From: Amylostereum areolatum
Lineage: Eukaryota; Basidiomycota; Agaricomycetes; Russulales; Stereaceae
Reading direction: 5' to 3'
DNA length: 64,000 nt
Assembly: GCA_012932865.1 (NCBI GenBank)
Contig: SAXG01000123.1
Location: forward strand, 1 to 64,000
The notes beneath the pieces were generated by a model. The model was not told the DNA's origin and ran no database searches. It saw only the letters and a program-made list of their open reading frames with translations. This document shows, one piece after another, positions 44,172 to 53,238 of this stretch (its first letter is position 1; each line of letters starts with the position of its first letter). Made by a program: the position numbers and the translations under genes.

Positions 44172-44345
44172 ATATCCCGACACCTCCGACACCTCCGACA
44201 CCTCCGACACCTCCGACACCTCCATAAAGTCTGCTGGCCCTAATGTCACTGCACTCCTGACCCCAACTTCTGAAGTCTGACCTCCGACCTCCGACCTCCG
44301 ACCTCCGACTCTGACTCCGACTCTGACTCCGACTCCGACAGACTG
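44172..44345. repeat. ccgacacct and ctccgac(t) tandem arrays
   Basis: Five to six copies of the 9-mer ctccgacac at 44178-44226, followed by a 7-mer/12-mer array of cctccga and ctctgactccga (44279-44340). Located about 500 bp inside the right end of the hAT-like element, where transposase-binding subterminal repeats would be expected. Confidence 0.75.
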
Positions 44346-44518
44346 CAACACAGGATGTGTAGGAATTAGATCTATGTGGGAATCATAACAAGACTACACT
44401 TTGAACCTTTAATCCCTACCCAATTCCTACCAATCTGGGCCCACGTGTAACCACACCCCTGTGGGCCCACCGTGGGGTATGTGTTGGCAACACCTTATTT
44501 GACCTGTGAAATATGTGT

Positions 44519-44740
44519 CTCAACATCCTTATTTGGCTAAGGGAGGTCCACTTTCCGGTCATCATATGCATGTCCCAGGATTTTTTAGTAATTCCTGCTA
44601 CCTTGGTGTCTGTTGAGTGCTTGTTCTCAGATTCTCGCCACATCTGTACTGATGCATGCTCATTACTACTAAAGGCTGAGACTATCTCAGAGCTTATGTG
44701 TACCAAACTCTACACTGAATTCTTTACCTCAATTCAGTAA
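44519..44740 (+). pseudogene. hAT transposase C-terminal dimerisation fragment
   Basis: The frame reads LNILIWLREVHFPVIICMSQ, DFLVIPATLVSVECLFSDSR, TDACSLLLKAETISELMCTK and LYTEFF, stop at 44740. This follows the hAT dimerisation pattern (fP.l..mA.DfL.IPat.v..E.lFS...R). The first part of the transposase, including the DDE-type core, is not recognisable upstream, so it is a remnant. It lies 110 bp from the right terminal repeat, as normal for the 3' end of a hAT gene. Confidence 0.75.
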
Positions 44741-44851
44741 TGATATATCAACTGTCTAAACTGTCTATCTACTGTCTGTTTACTATTTAGTATAGTATAC
44801 TATCTAGCTACCCCAATCTCACTAGACATAAACTATACAGTTGGAGCCTTA

Positions 44852-47177
44852 GACAGAATAGATTTATTCTATTGTGCGCACCGTCTGTTTGGAGGAGTGG
44901 GTTGAAATGTTCGCCTGATCGTAACATTCTTCGGGTTGCTGCAAGGACGCAATGCAACATGAGCAATCTGGCATACCAAGATGAACCGATGAACATACGA
45001 GAGGTAACAGGAATCAATAAATATGCATGAGACGGTTGCGTGTACACCCAGTCAAGGCATTCCTGCTGAATCACACACTTTATCTCGTTGCGAACAGCAA
45101 CCTTGTCGTCTTTCGATCGACGACGGTCGTTCAAGCGTGGATCCCGAGTATGTGCCACAGTGATTAGTGTGTGCTGGCGCTCCCGAGCACGGGATAACAC
45201 CTGCTGGATCCAGTGCTCTGCAATCTTTGTCTTTTACACCTGTTTCACTTTGGTTTTCTTGTAGGGCCTTCGCCGCTCCAAGCGCGGCAAGATCATACTG
45301 CATTTTGATGGTTTCAAGGGTATCGGCTGCCGTGCGTGGTTCAAACCGTCTTCAGTGCCAGAGAGACCCACAGTTCAGAGGCAGAATAGGCTGCATATGA
45401 TTTAGTGGCACACCTTCGAGTTGAAGTGCTCGTGATAGCCATTGGCAGTCTCTCGGTATACTTCAGTTCCACCCATCTTGTCGAAGCAACAGTTCTTGTT
45501 TCCAGCTGAACCCACCACTGAGGCGGATTCTGCCTGTTGAGGATTGTCGGCAGGTAGCGCGTGGCCGAAGACACGGAAAAGGATTTCTTGTTCGAGCTGG
45601 CAGTCGTAAGCTCCGTACCAAGCATCGCGTCTCCTGCACATCATTGTGTCCTCGAGTCAGTAATTTCCGATACACATGATCAGGATATCAGCTCACATAT
45701 TTCGAAAGGTGGCGGTGAACTGTTCGGGGCATGATGCATGTTGAGACGTGGATGAGAAGCGAACGAAATACTCCTGTTGCAGCTTCAGGTGTGGGAGACT
45801 TGCGTTAGCGAGGTAAACATTCGTGTGTGCATTGTAAGACTTGGATCGATTCCCGGATACATCATCGCCCCAGATTTGAGCCCGGATTGTGAACATAGGC
45901 TTTCCTTTCGATACCTCCCGGAGAGGATTAGGCATCTCGATCCAGTGTGGACAAGAATCTGCGCAATCACAATGTAAGCATAATGTCCTACGCCGCACAG
46001 CGCACCGACTCAGCCAAAGCATGGCCTGGAATGGACCACATACCTCCAAGGTCCAACTCTTGATACTCTGCTAAGAGGCCACGATAGTTGGCCATGAGTT
46101 CCTCGGTCTGGTGACAAACCCGGCTGTGTTCGTCGACAATAAATGTTTGTCCCTATGTGAGATGTGGTCAGTCCAAGCTATGGATCTGGCAGACCGAATC
46201 ATTCACCTCTTTTATAACCCGAACACCCTGGAAGTGCTCGACACCCTCTATCGTAATCCAACGACGAGGTACCACCAATGTTCCGCATTTGAGCTGGGCA
46301 AGCTCCCCGACATAATAATGACGGTGCCCGTCCTTCTTCCATTTAGCCCACATTGGTGAGAGATGCCCATCCGGCAGCTCGTTCACCCATTTACCAGCCT
46401 GCCATGACTCGGAAACAGGCTGAGAGATGTCGGGGTAAACTTGAACATGTGGCCGCATGAGTGGATTGGCCCAGTCCTGGCCGCCGGAACAGTGTTAGAC
46501 CTCATGCACATTCACCCCAGACAAGACCACAACATACCAACTTGAAGAGCACCTCTGGCTGGTTTGTGAAGAAGCGATGTTCCAGTGCCGATACGTGCAA
46601 CTCACTGGTTACACCGACTTCGCGGGTAAGCCGAGCTTGCAGACTCCATAGGGCCTTAAGGCTGGGCACATCCCAGACTCCACACTCCCACATTACCCAC
46701 ATCACTGCTTTCAGCTGGTCGTCAGACATGCGTAGCCGTGGTAGATTGTCAAGGAGGTCTAGCATGAACATCTACGAGGTGAAGCCACGGTGGGAATAGC
46801 ATGATGAACGGGTGAGAATATTTACGTACCGTTTTGGTGCCATGAGGCGCCCAGTCACCAGACACGTCTTCGGGGGGTTCTGATATATCTTCCTCTTCAT
46901 CCGAGTCCTCATCCAAACCTCAAGGTCATATGTGTCAGTGTCCAGGCTCAACGACCACTGCTTGCTTCACGCACCCATTGCCTCCATTGCAGCGACAGCA
47001 TCAGAGACCGTCAAATCCCCTCCTGACTCCTCTAACAACATCTGGTCCTCGTCAACACTGGACATGTTCCGTGTTCTTGCCCCCAAGGTGTGTGCAAATG
47101 CGGTATGGTCGTAATACGTTAGCGAGTCCAGTTGTTGGGCCAATTTATCCCGCAGATCGATCCTCTTCCGGTTCGAT
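44852..47177 (-). pseudogene. CACTA/Tnp2 (Plavaka-like) transposase, N-terminal half
   Basis: Right to left: IDLRDKLAQQLDSLTYYDHT, MSSVDEDQMLLEESGGDLTV, MEAMG/LDEDSDEEEDISEPP, MFMLDLLDNLPRLRMSDDQL, WSLQARLTREVGVTSELHVS, RPHVQVYPDISQPVSESWQA, LSPMWAKWKKDGHRHYYVGE, WIEMPNPLREVSKGKPMFTI, then the transposase core IWGDDVSGNRSKSYNAHTNV, LKLQQEYFVRFSSTSQHA, AWYGAYDCQLEQEILFRVFG and ALGAAKALQENQSETGVKDK. It breaks off after FNPLLQTDG where the hAT-like element sits. Several short introns. DDVSGNxSK is the signature of mushroom Tnp2-like transposases. The 5' end is itself cut or obscured near 47178. Confidence 0.82.
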
Positions 47178-47537
47178 TGTTAAGGACGGTCCTTATCACG
47201 TGACAAGCGGCTCAGGCTACAGTACTCGTACATGTGAGAAGTGGGATCAGGTGATCCAGACGTCTCGGTTATGCGAAGGTGGAGGTCGATAAGCGAAGCA
47301 GTAAGTCTTCACGGAAGACTTAGGCGAGCTTATCAACTTAGTTGGCTTGGGATTCTCTTTAGCGTTTAGAAGAGGAGGTTCTTATTAGAACAGTCCTGTA
47401 TTTACAAAGAGAACGAGCTGGGGAATAGCTCGTTCGTTGAGCCTCCTTTTATAAGAAAGGAGGTCGAGTAAACATATGTACATTGAGCGACGGTTGTATC
47501 AAGTATCTACGGGGACGAGACTGTGGCACCGTCGAGG

Positions 47538-47918
47538 CTATGCCGTTGAGACGGTGACAATCTGTGGCACTGTCGTGGTTGCGTCGTTGAGACGGTTACG
47601 AACTGGGGCACAGTCGTAATCCGTCGTTTTAGCGACGTCCTTCCTAATAAGGCAACAGGGAATGGAATACCTTGATCGAGTTGTAGCACTAGCCCCCTCT
47701 CTAGAATCGACGTCCCGTCGATTCACGAATCGGATTACTGTTAAAGGGATTTCTTGAATAGGTTCTTGGTCGCTTATTCGTCGCCATCGTTGGAGGAAGA
47801 CGATTGACGCAAGAAGGGTGAAGATCGTGAATCCGACAATGATGCTTAGGACGACGACAAGCCAACGAGGGGTGGTTGCAGCGAGGATCGTAAGGTCGGG
47901 TGATTGTGTGGGTTGCAT
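47538..47918 (-). CDS. Small single-pass membrane protein, unrecognised
   Basis: 126 codons from ATG at 47918 (MQPTQSPDLTILAATT). Residues about 18-46 form one strong hydrophobic segment, RWLVVVLSIIVGFTIFTLLA then SIVFLQRW, followed by a polar C-terminus. The topology is a short outside N-terminus and a longer tail. No family recognised. It may belong to a mobile element since it lies between the CACTA and Gypsy elements. Confidence 0.35.
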   Translation of the reverse strand: MQPTQSPDLTILAATTPRWLVVVLSIIVGFTIFTLLASIVFLQRWRRISDQEPIQEIPLTVIRFVNRRDVDSREGASATTRSRYSIPCCLIRKDVAKTTDYDCAPVRNRLNDATTTVPQIVTVSTA

Positions 47919-47992
47919 CACGCTTCTGAGTCCTCATTTTTTGATGTTCGCTCCTTTTATCCTTATCCGGAATCAAGCGATAGAATTCTATT

Positions 47993-48376
47993 CTAACGCT
48001 TCAGCAACGCCTCCACTACTTTGACGTCCTCCCCGTCCATCGTGGGAGACCCTAACCGATGCCCTATCCTGGCCGTTGTCGCGTGGTCCGGGCTTCTGAA
48101 TCGGGGCCCGTGTTTCTTGAAGAGCCCTTTGATACCGCATCTTCCCTTTGACTCGCGCATGGCTTCTTCATCGAGGCTTCTCGGCCTCTTCATGGCGCGA
48201 GCGACGTCCGGACAGTTTAGGAGTTCCGTGACTCTCTTGAGATGACGAAGGAGTTCTTCGTCGCGTGGGTCGGGCGTGGGAGTGCACGAGAGGACAGGCG
48301 AGGGAGGAGGGGTGGTAGGAGGAGTGGAGTCGACGGTGGAGAGGTTACGCGAGGAGGAGGCGAGAGTGGAAGACAT
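47993..48376 (-). CDS. Small hydrophilic protein, unrecognised
   Basis: 127 codons from ATG at 48376 (MSSTLASSSRNLSTVDSTPP). Ser/Thr/Pro-rich N-terminus, then a likely helical part DPRDEELLRHLKRVTELLNC, a basic segment AMKRPRSLDEEAMRESKGR and a C-terminus DGEDVKVVEALLKR. It ends 75 bp before the start of the membrane-protein frame on the same strand. No family recognised; could be a gag-like or accessory protein of a decayed element. Confidence 0.35.
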   Translation of the reverse strand: MSSTLASSSRNLSTVDSTPPTTPPPSPVLSCTPTPDPRDEELLRHLKRVTELLNCPDVARAMKRPRSLDEEAMRESKGRCGIKGLFKKHGPRFRSPDHATTARIGHRLGSPTMDGEDVKVVEALLKR

Positions 48377-48612
48377 TTTGATTGGTTTGGGTGGTGCGAA
48401 TGGGTTTGTTAGACGATGTCTGAGGGTGTCATCGTCTCTCTGGCTTTCCCTTTTATTCTTACGATGCAGAGGGGCAATGATGTAATCATTGCCGTAAATC
48501 GTAAGTGGAAACTCGTACATAATCAGACACTAGTCGTAAGTAAGCGACGCGTCCAGCGCGTCGCAGGGAGAGTACCAAACACTTCGCCTTCCTCATAGCA
48601 ACAGGAACCTAT

Positions 48613-49070
48613 TGTCAGCAACGACTAGTGCGACAGCACCAAGTTACGACACAGCTGACTAGAAGATGAGGACGACAGAGGGGAGCCGATCAGACACGGC
48701 GACAGACAAGGGAAAGCAAGCAAAGTCGGTAGAATTGACTAGCTCGAGATAAGGAATAAGTACAGCGAGAGCGAGCCTTATATACACAAGAGGAGAGAGA
48801 CTTAGGTAAGCAACCAATACACGGCGATCAGTAAGCAGACCAAGTATAAGTAAGCAGTCGTATGTAAAAGAGCACAGCATGAGTCAGTATCGTACAGCAT
48901 GAGTCAAGAGAAAGGAGTCAGACCCGGACCGAGATGAGTCACGTGGGTCCGGGCGGGATATAGATGAGCCGGGTCCGGGCCAAGGTGGAGCCGGACCGGT
49001 GATAAGTTGATAAGTCCTAAAGCGTGTAACCGATGTAAAGTAAAAAGAAAATTATAGACCGTTCATGACA
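48613..49070 (-). repeat. 3' LTR of the chromovirus
   Basis: 458 bp, TGTCAGCAACG to CGTTCATGACA as read on the plus strand. The Pol stop codon lies inside its first bases (…GTG ATG TCA TGA). Contains tandem gtccgggc/ccgggtccggg words and a TATA-like ccttatatacac. Confidence 0.95.
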
Positions 49071-52000
49071 TCACCCCTTCCTTAGATTCGACGTCCTCGT
49101 CGTAATCAGATCCAGTTTCTTCCTCCGACAGAAGTTTCCAACGATTAAGGCGTGCAGGTTTCGGGGCACCCGGATGTTCACGGTGGAAGTCGTCAATGCG
49201 TTTCTTGGCATTCTGGAGATTGGTGAGAGGCTCCCAAGTATTGTCATTGTCTGGGTAGCCTTTCCATTTGACGAGGTACTTGAAGCCGCGACCAACCTTC
49301 TTGGAGTCTATAATCTTTTCGACCTCATAGACTTCCTCTCCTTGGACTAACTCTGGTGGTGGAGGTGTAGGTGCTTTCTGATTGTCAAAGGCGGGACCGT
49401 TGTGTGGAGATAGGAGGGACTCGTTGAAGACCGGATGTTTTCGTGACCAGGATGTAGGGAGGCGAAGCTTGTAAGCCGATGCTCCGACTTTCTCCAGGAT
49501 TTCGAAAGGACCAAAGCGCTTGTCATCTAGCTTTTGCATAGGACGTGCCGTTTTGATTACGGTTTGGCCATCTCTGGTCTTGGCTTCCAGCCAGACGAAG
49601 TCGCCAATTTTGTAATCTATTGGTTCGTCCTTCTTGCGATCGTAAAAGCGCTTTTGATCGTCCTGTGCTGCCTTTAGCGCAGAGCGGGCTTCCTCATAGA
49701 TGTCTCGCATGCGTTGTGCAAACTCGTTCGCCGATGGGTTGTCTGTTTCACGTCGAGGGTTTGTCCCCAGGTAGAGTTCCCGACCATAGTTGGCAAAGTT
49801 GGGAGACATCCCAATCGAACTATGGACCATGTTGTTGAGCGCAGTCATGGCAAGTGGGAGGTAACGTGTCCAATTGTCCTGTCGTTGATTGACGAAGATG
49901 CGAAGGTAGTTTTCCATGGTCATGTTGGAGCGTTCGGTCTGTCCGTCCGTCTGAGGGTGATACGCCGTGGATGGGTTCCCTTCAATGCCTAACAGTTGGA
50001 ACAATGCCGTGGTGAATTTGGAGACAAACACGCTGCCACGGTCGCTGACGATCTTTCTAGGAATTCCATGATGGGGGACCACCTCGCGTAGGTACTCGAA
50101 GGCGAGTTCGTCCTCCGTTAGGTCTTTGGTCGTGGCCCAGAATACAACCTGCTTGGTACCCATGCAGTTCACATTGCAGATGGCGTCTTTTCCATCCGAG
50201 ACTGGGAGCGGCATGACAAAGTCGATGGATACATGCTCCCAAGGCGCTTGTGGCGGGTCATGTGGGTGGAGTGGAGCGGCAATGCGATCATGTCTAATCT
50301 TGGTACGTTGGCAGGTCTCACATCCTTCCACATATTTCCGGACATCGTCTCTAATGGCAGGCCACCAGTAGTTGCGCGTGATGAGCTCATGGGTCTTGTA
50401 TCGTCCTGGATGACCGACAAGCGGGCCGTCATGATGAGCTTGGATGATGTCTGCACGGAGTCCTTTGTCTCTTGGGACATAGAGTCTGTGTTGCCAGGTG
50501 ATCGTTCCATCTGCGTGTTCCAGCCATCCCTTCACTTTGAGTGCTAAGGCGCGTTCTACTGCATGGTCTCGGAGTAAGGTAGCCTCCTGAATCCGCTCAA
50601 TGAAGACATTGTCAGGTCCATTGGTTATAATTCCTGCATGGTTGAGGGCGCGAAAGAGTTCCGGTTTCAGGAGGACAATGTTTTCATTGTCTTTTTCCCC
50701 CTTCTCAAGGCCCGCTAGTCGGGAAATAGCGTCGGGTTTACCCATTGTTTTGCCAGGCTTGTGGAGTAGCGTACAATGATACTCTTGTAGCTCCGTTAAC
50801 CATCGTGCTTGTCTCCGATTTAGCTTCTGCGCCTTGCGGAAGTACGTGAGATTGCGATGATCCGACCAGATTTCAAACTCCTGTCGTGCTCCCATGAGGT
50901 ATTGTCTCCATTCCTCTAGCGCCGTCATGATAGCCAGTAATTCCTTGTCATAAATCTCATAGTTCCTCTCAGCTTCGCTGAGGGACTTTGAGAGGAAGGC
51001 GACCGGGTGCCATTTGCCATTGTCCTGTTGTTGCGAAAGTACCGCGCCCGTGGCATAATCAGAGGAGTCCGCCTCGACACGGAACTGCCCATCGTCTGTA
51101 GGGATTGCTAGAACTGGCTGCGATGTTATACGTCGCTTGAGTTCCTCAAAAGCCTCCTGCTGTGGAGTGTCCCAGACCCATTCCGTCTTCCCAGTGAGTT
51201 TAGTCATTGGGTGAGCAATGCCGCTGAAGTCTTTGATAAAGCGACGGTAGAAGTTGCAAAAGCCCAAAAACGATTGGAGTTGTTTCTTCGTTTTGGGGGC
51301 TGGCCAATTGGTGATTGCCGCGACCTTTGCTGGATCCATGCGAACCCTTCCTCCGCCGACAATCATGCCCAGGTATTCGATTTCTGCCTTCTCAAACTCG
51401 CACTTTTCTGGCTTTAGATAGAGTTTGTTTTCTCGCAGGATCCGAAGGACCTCCTTGACTATCCGACGATGTTCTTCTAGCATATGTGTGAAGATGAGGA
51501 TGTCGTCCAAATAGACGACCACGACTCCTTGGTGGATCAAGTCTTTGAACAGGTCATTCATCATGGCTTGGAACGTAGACGGGGAGTTGGTGAGTCCAAA
51601 GAACATGACCGTAGGCTCGTAGAGACCTTTGTTTGTGCGGAACGCAGCTTTCCATTCGTCCCCTTCTTTAATCCGAACATTGTTGTATCCCCATCGGACA
51701 TCGAGCTTGGTAAAGTGCCGTGCTCCCTTAAGCTTGTCAACCAACTCTTGGATGAGCGGGAGCGGGTAACGGTTCTTTATTGTCATCTCATTGAGCTTTC
51801 GATAGTCCTGCACAGGACGTAGCGAGCCGTCTTTTTTCTTGATGAAGAAGAATGGGGAGGCCATGGGTGATTTGGACGGTTGGATCCGGCCAGATCTCAG
51901 GTTCTCTTCCAAAAAGGCGTCCAGTTGCTTCTGCTCGTCCAATGTGAGGGGGTAAACTTTGCAATCGACCGGTTTGAAGTTAGGAGTGAGCCCAATGGCG

Positions 52001-53238
52001 TGGTCCCATGGGCGTCGCTCAGGGAGCTTGTCGAAGTCGTCTTTGTCAAAGATGTCCTTGAATTCGTGGTACGCCGTTGGGACTCGCTCAGAGAAGGTCT
52101 GTTCCTTTTTCTTCGCGTGCTCTTCAATTGCAATGTCCGATGCATGGGTCCGGATGTGGTATGTCGCTTTGTAGCCATCCCAGTCGAAAGCAAACAGCTG
52201 CTCGTCCTTTTCCATGTGGACTGGCTCTTCCTCCTCCTCTTCATCATCATCGATATTGAGGAGGGGAGGGGGATGAGAGCAGCTGATAGGGCATCGGTCG
52301 AATTCAATTGACCCGGATTTCCAGTCGATGTGAGGGTTGTGCTTCTTTAGCCACTCATGTCCAATGAAAAGGTCCGTATCTCCTAGATTGGAGACCGCCA
52401 GGTCAATGTTTTCTTCATGGTCTTGAATATTTAGGCGAAGTGTGACATATTCCGTGATGGGACCTCCTGTGTTGAGAGTGCCGTCTGCATTTCGTACTGG
52501 GATTGGGCGAGCAGTCCGTCGCGTGGGGATGTGATTTTCCTGTACAAACTTCGTGTTGATACACGAGCCAGTGCAACCACTGTCCAGGAGTGCGAGAGCT
52601 TTGACAATGCGCTTGGAATCTACCACCAGTTGTGTGGGAATGACCGTTTGTTCCTTGGCGCTGGAGGAGCGTATGAACTGCATAGGAGTGGCGAGCTCTA
52701 GTAGAGCTTGACATGCTAACTCGTCTCCCATGCCAGTTATTTCCTTGATGGCTTCATAAGTAGCCTCGTCACGGCGTCGGTGGTGTGTCCAGATGCGAAG
52801 GATTGCAATCGCACTTTCGGGTTTGTCTTCCCTTAAGCGACGAAGCGTCCATTGAGCCGTTCCAGGTGCCATATAACATGATTTGGGCGCCGTGCCCCTT
52901 CCATCGCACGGTGTTGTCCCTGACTTCACAGGGTCCATATCCAAAACCGAGTCCGTATCCAAAACCGTATCCAAAACTGAAGCCGAAACCGATGCCGTAT
53001 CCAAAGCCGAAGGCTCACAAATCGAAGCCTGAGTATCTAAAATAACAACGGGACGCGTGCCCGTACCGATAGAGTCCGTAAGAGAAGTCATAATGGGGAT
53101 ATCCCCCGTAGTAGTACAGTCCGAATCAACCATGCGCATATGTAAACGAGAACCAGGCCACCGTGGCGCAACAAAACCAGACGAGCGAGAAACAGAAACT
53201 TGGGCTTCAGATGCCGTGTACATCGTCAGCCCCCTCAA
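49063..53238 (-). CDS. Pol polyprotein with chromodomain
   Basis: About 1,390 codons, open from the frameshift point at 53238; first ATG in this frame is at 53223. Order: an N-terminal linker; aspartic protease LALLDSGCTGSCINTKF (about residue 215); reverse transcriptase with KKDGSLRPVQDYRKLNEMT and the catalytic YLDDILIF (about 575); RNase H with FRVEADSSDYATGAVLSQQ and YEIYDKELLAI; integrase with HHCC finger (GHPGRYKTHEL ... CETCQRTK, about 965), DDE core VSIDFVMPLP, VSDRGSVF and YHPQTDGQTERSNMTMENYL; and a chromodomain EVEKIIDSKKVGRGFKYLVK/WKGYPDNDNTWEP (about 1305-1355), which would guide integration to methylated-histone chromatin. All catalytic residues are present. Expression is probably as a Gag-Pol fusion by -1 frameshifting. 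Confidence 0.95.
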   Translation of the reverse strand: MRGLTMYTASEAQVSVSRSSGFVAPRWPGSRLHMRMVDSDCTTTGDIPIMTSLTDSIGTGTRPVVILDTQASICEPSALDTASVSASVLDTVLDTDSVLDMDPVKSGTTPCDGRGTAPKSCYMAPGTAQWTLRRLREDKPESAIAILRIWTHHRRRDEATYEAIKEITGMGDELACQALLELATPMQFIRSSSAKEQTVIPTQLVVDSKRIVKALALLDSGCTGSCINTKFVQENHIPTRRTARPIPVRNADGTLNTGGPITEYVTLRLNIQDHEENIDLAVSNLGDTDLFIGHEWLKKHNPHIDWKSGSIEFDRCPISCSHPPPLLNIDDDEEEEEEPVHMEKDEQLFAFDWDGYKATYHIRTHASDIAIEEHAKKKEQTFSERVPTAYHEFKDIFDKDDFDKLPERRPWDHAIGLTPNFKPVDCKVYPLTLDEQKQLDAFLEENLRSGRIQPSKSPMASPFFFIKKKDGSLRPVQDYRKLNEMTIKNRYPLPLIQELVDKLKGARHFTKLDVRWGYNNVRIKEGDEWKAAFRTNKGLYEPTVMFFGLTNSPSTFQAMMNDLFKDLIHQGVVVVYLDDILIFTHMLEEHRRIVKEVLRILRENKLYLKPEKCEFEKAEIEYLGMIVGGGRVRMDPAKVAAITNWPAPKTKKQLQSFLGFCNFYRRFIKDFSGIAHPMTKLTGKTEWVWDTPQQEAFEELKRRITSQPVLAIPTDDGQFRVEADSSDYATGAVLSQQQDNGKWHPVAFLSKSLSEAERNYEIYDKELLAIMTALEEWRQYLMGARQEFEIWSDHRNLTYFRKAQKLNRRQARWLTELQEYHCTLLHKPGKTMGKPDAISRLAGLEKGEKDNENIVLLKPELFRALNHAGIITNGPDNVFIERIQEATLLRDHAVERALALKVKGWLEHADGTITWQHRLYVPRDKGLRADIIQAHHDGPLVGHPGRYKTHELITRNYWWPAIRDDVRKYVEGCETCQRTKIRHDRIAAPLHPHDPPQAPWEHVSIDFVMPLPVSDGKDAICNVNCMGTKQVVFWATTKDLTEDELAFEYLREVVPHHGIPRKIVSDRGSVFVSKFTTALFQLLGIEGNPSTAYHPQTDGQTERSNMTMENYLRIFVNQRQDNWTRYLPLAMTALNNMVHSSIGMSPNFANYGRELYLGTNPRRETDNPSANEFAQRMRDIYEEARSALKAAQDDQKRFYDRKKDEPIDYKIGDFVWLEAKTRDGQTVIKTARPMQKLDDKRFGPFEILEKVGASAYKLRLPTSWSRKHPVFNESLLSPHNGPAFDNQKAPTPPPPELVQGEEVYEVEKIIDSKKVGRGFKYLVKWKGYPDNDNTWEPLTNLQNAKKRIDDFHREHPGAPKPARLNRWKLLSEEETGSDYDEDVESKEGVMS
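49071..49083 (-). promoter_or_regulatory. Polypurine tract
   Basis: aaggaaggggtga immediately before the 3' LTR on the element's own strand, the expected primer site for plus-strand DNA synthesis. Confidence 0.75.

Larger units (their letters stand above)
37619..44851 (+). mobile_element. hAT-like DNA transposon, 7.2 kb, inserted in the CACTA transposase gene
   Basis: Terminal inverted repeats TAAGGCTCCAAC (37619-37630) and its complement (44840-44851) are flanked by an 8-bp target duplication gacagaat (37611-37618 and 44852-44859), the hallmark of hAT elements. Imperfect inverted similarity continues inward for several hundred bases (for example cacataccccatggtgggccc near 38100 against the region near 44450-44490). 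Only a C-terminal hAT dimerisation fragment is recognisable; the rest of the transposase is absent or unrecognisable, so the copy is probably non-autonomous. The interior is filled with minisatellites. Confidence 0.85.
47178..48612. other. Unclassified, possibly mobile, stretch
   Basis: The Tnp2 frame stops exactly where TGTTAAGGACGGTCC begins (47178). The following 500 bp contain inverted repeats (gacggtcc, agtcttcacggaagact), a triplicated gagacggt-type word and a TATA-like ttttataag (47448), resembling an LTR. A matching right end and target duplication (tcgat expected) were not found. Two small minus-strand frames follow. Confidence 0.35.

Noticed and set aside
48613..48880. 73-codon hydrophobic frame present in both LTRs
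   Set aside because: Identical because the LTRs are identical; it crosses the LTR promoter region and resembles no known protein.
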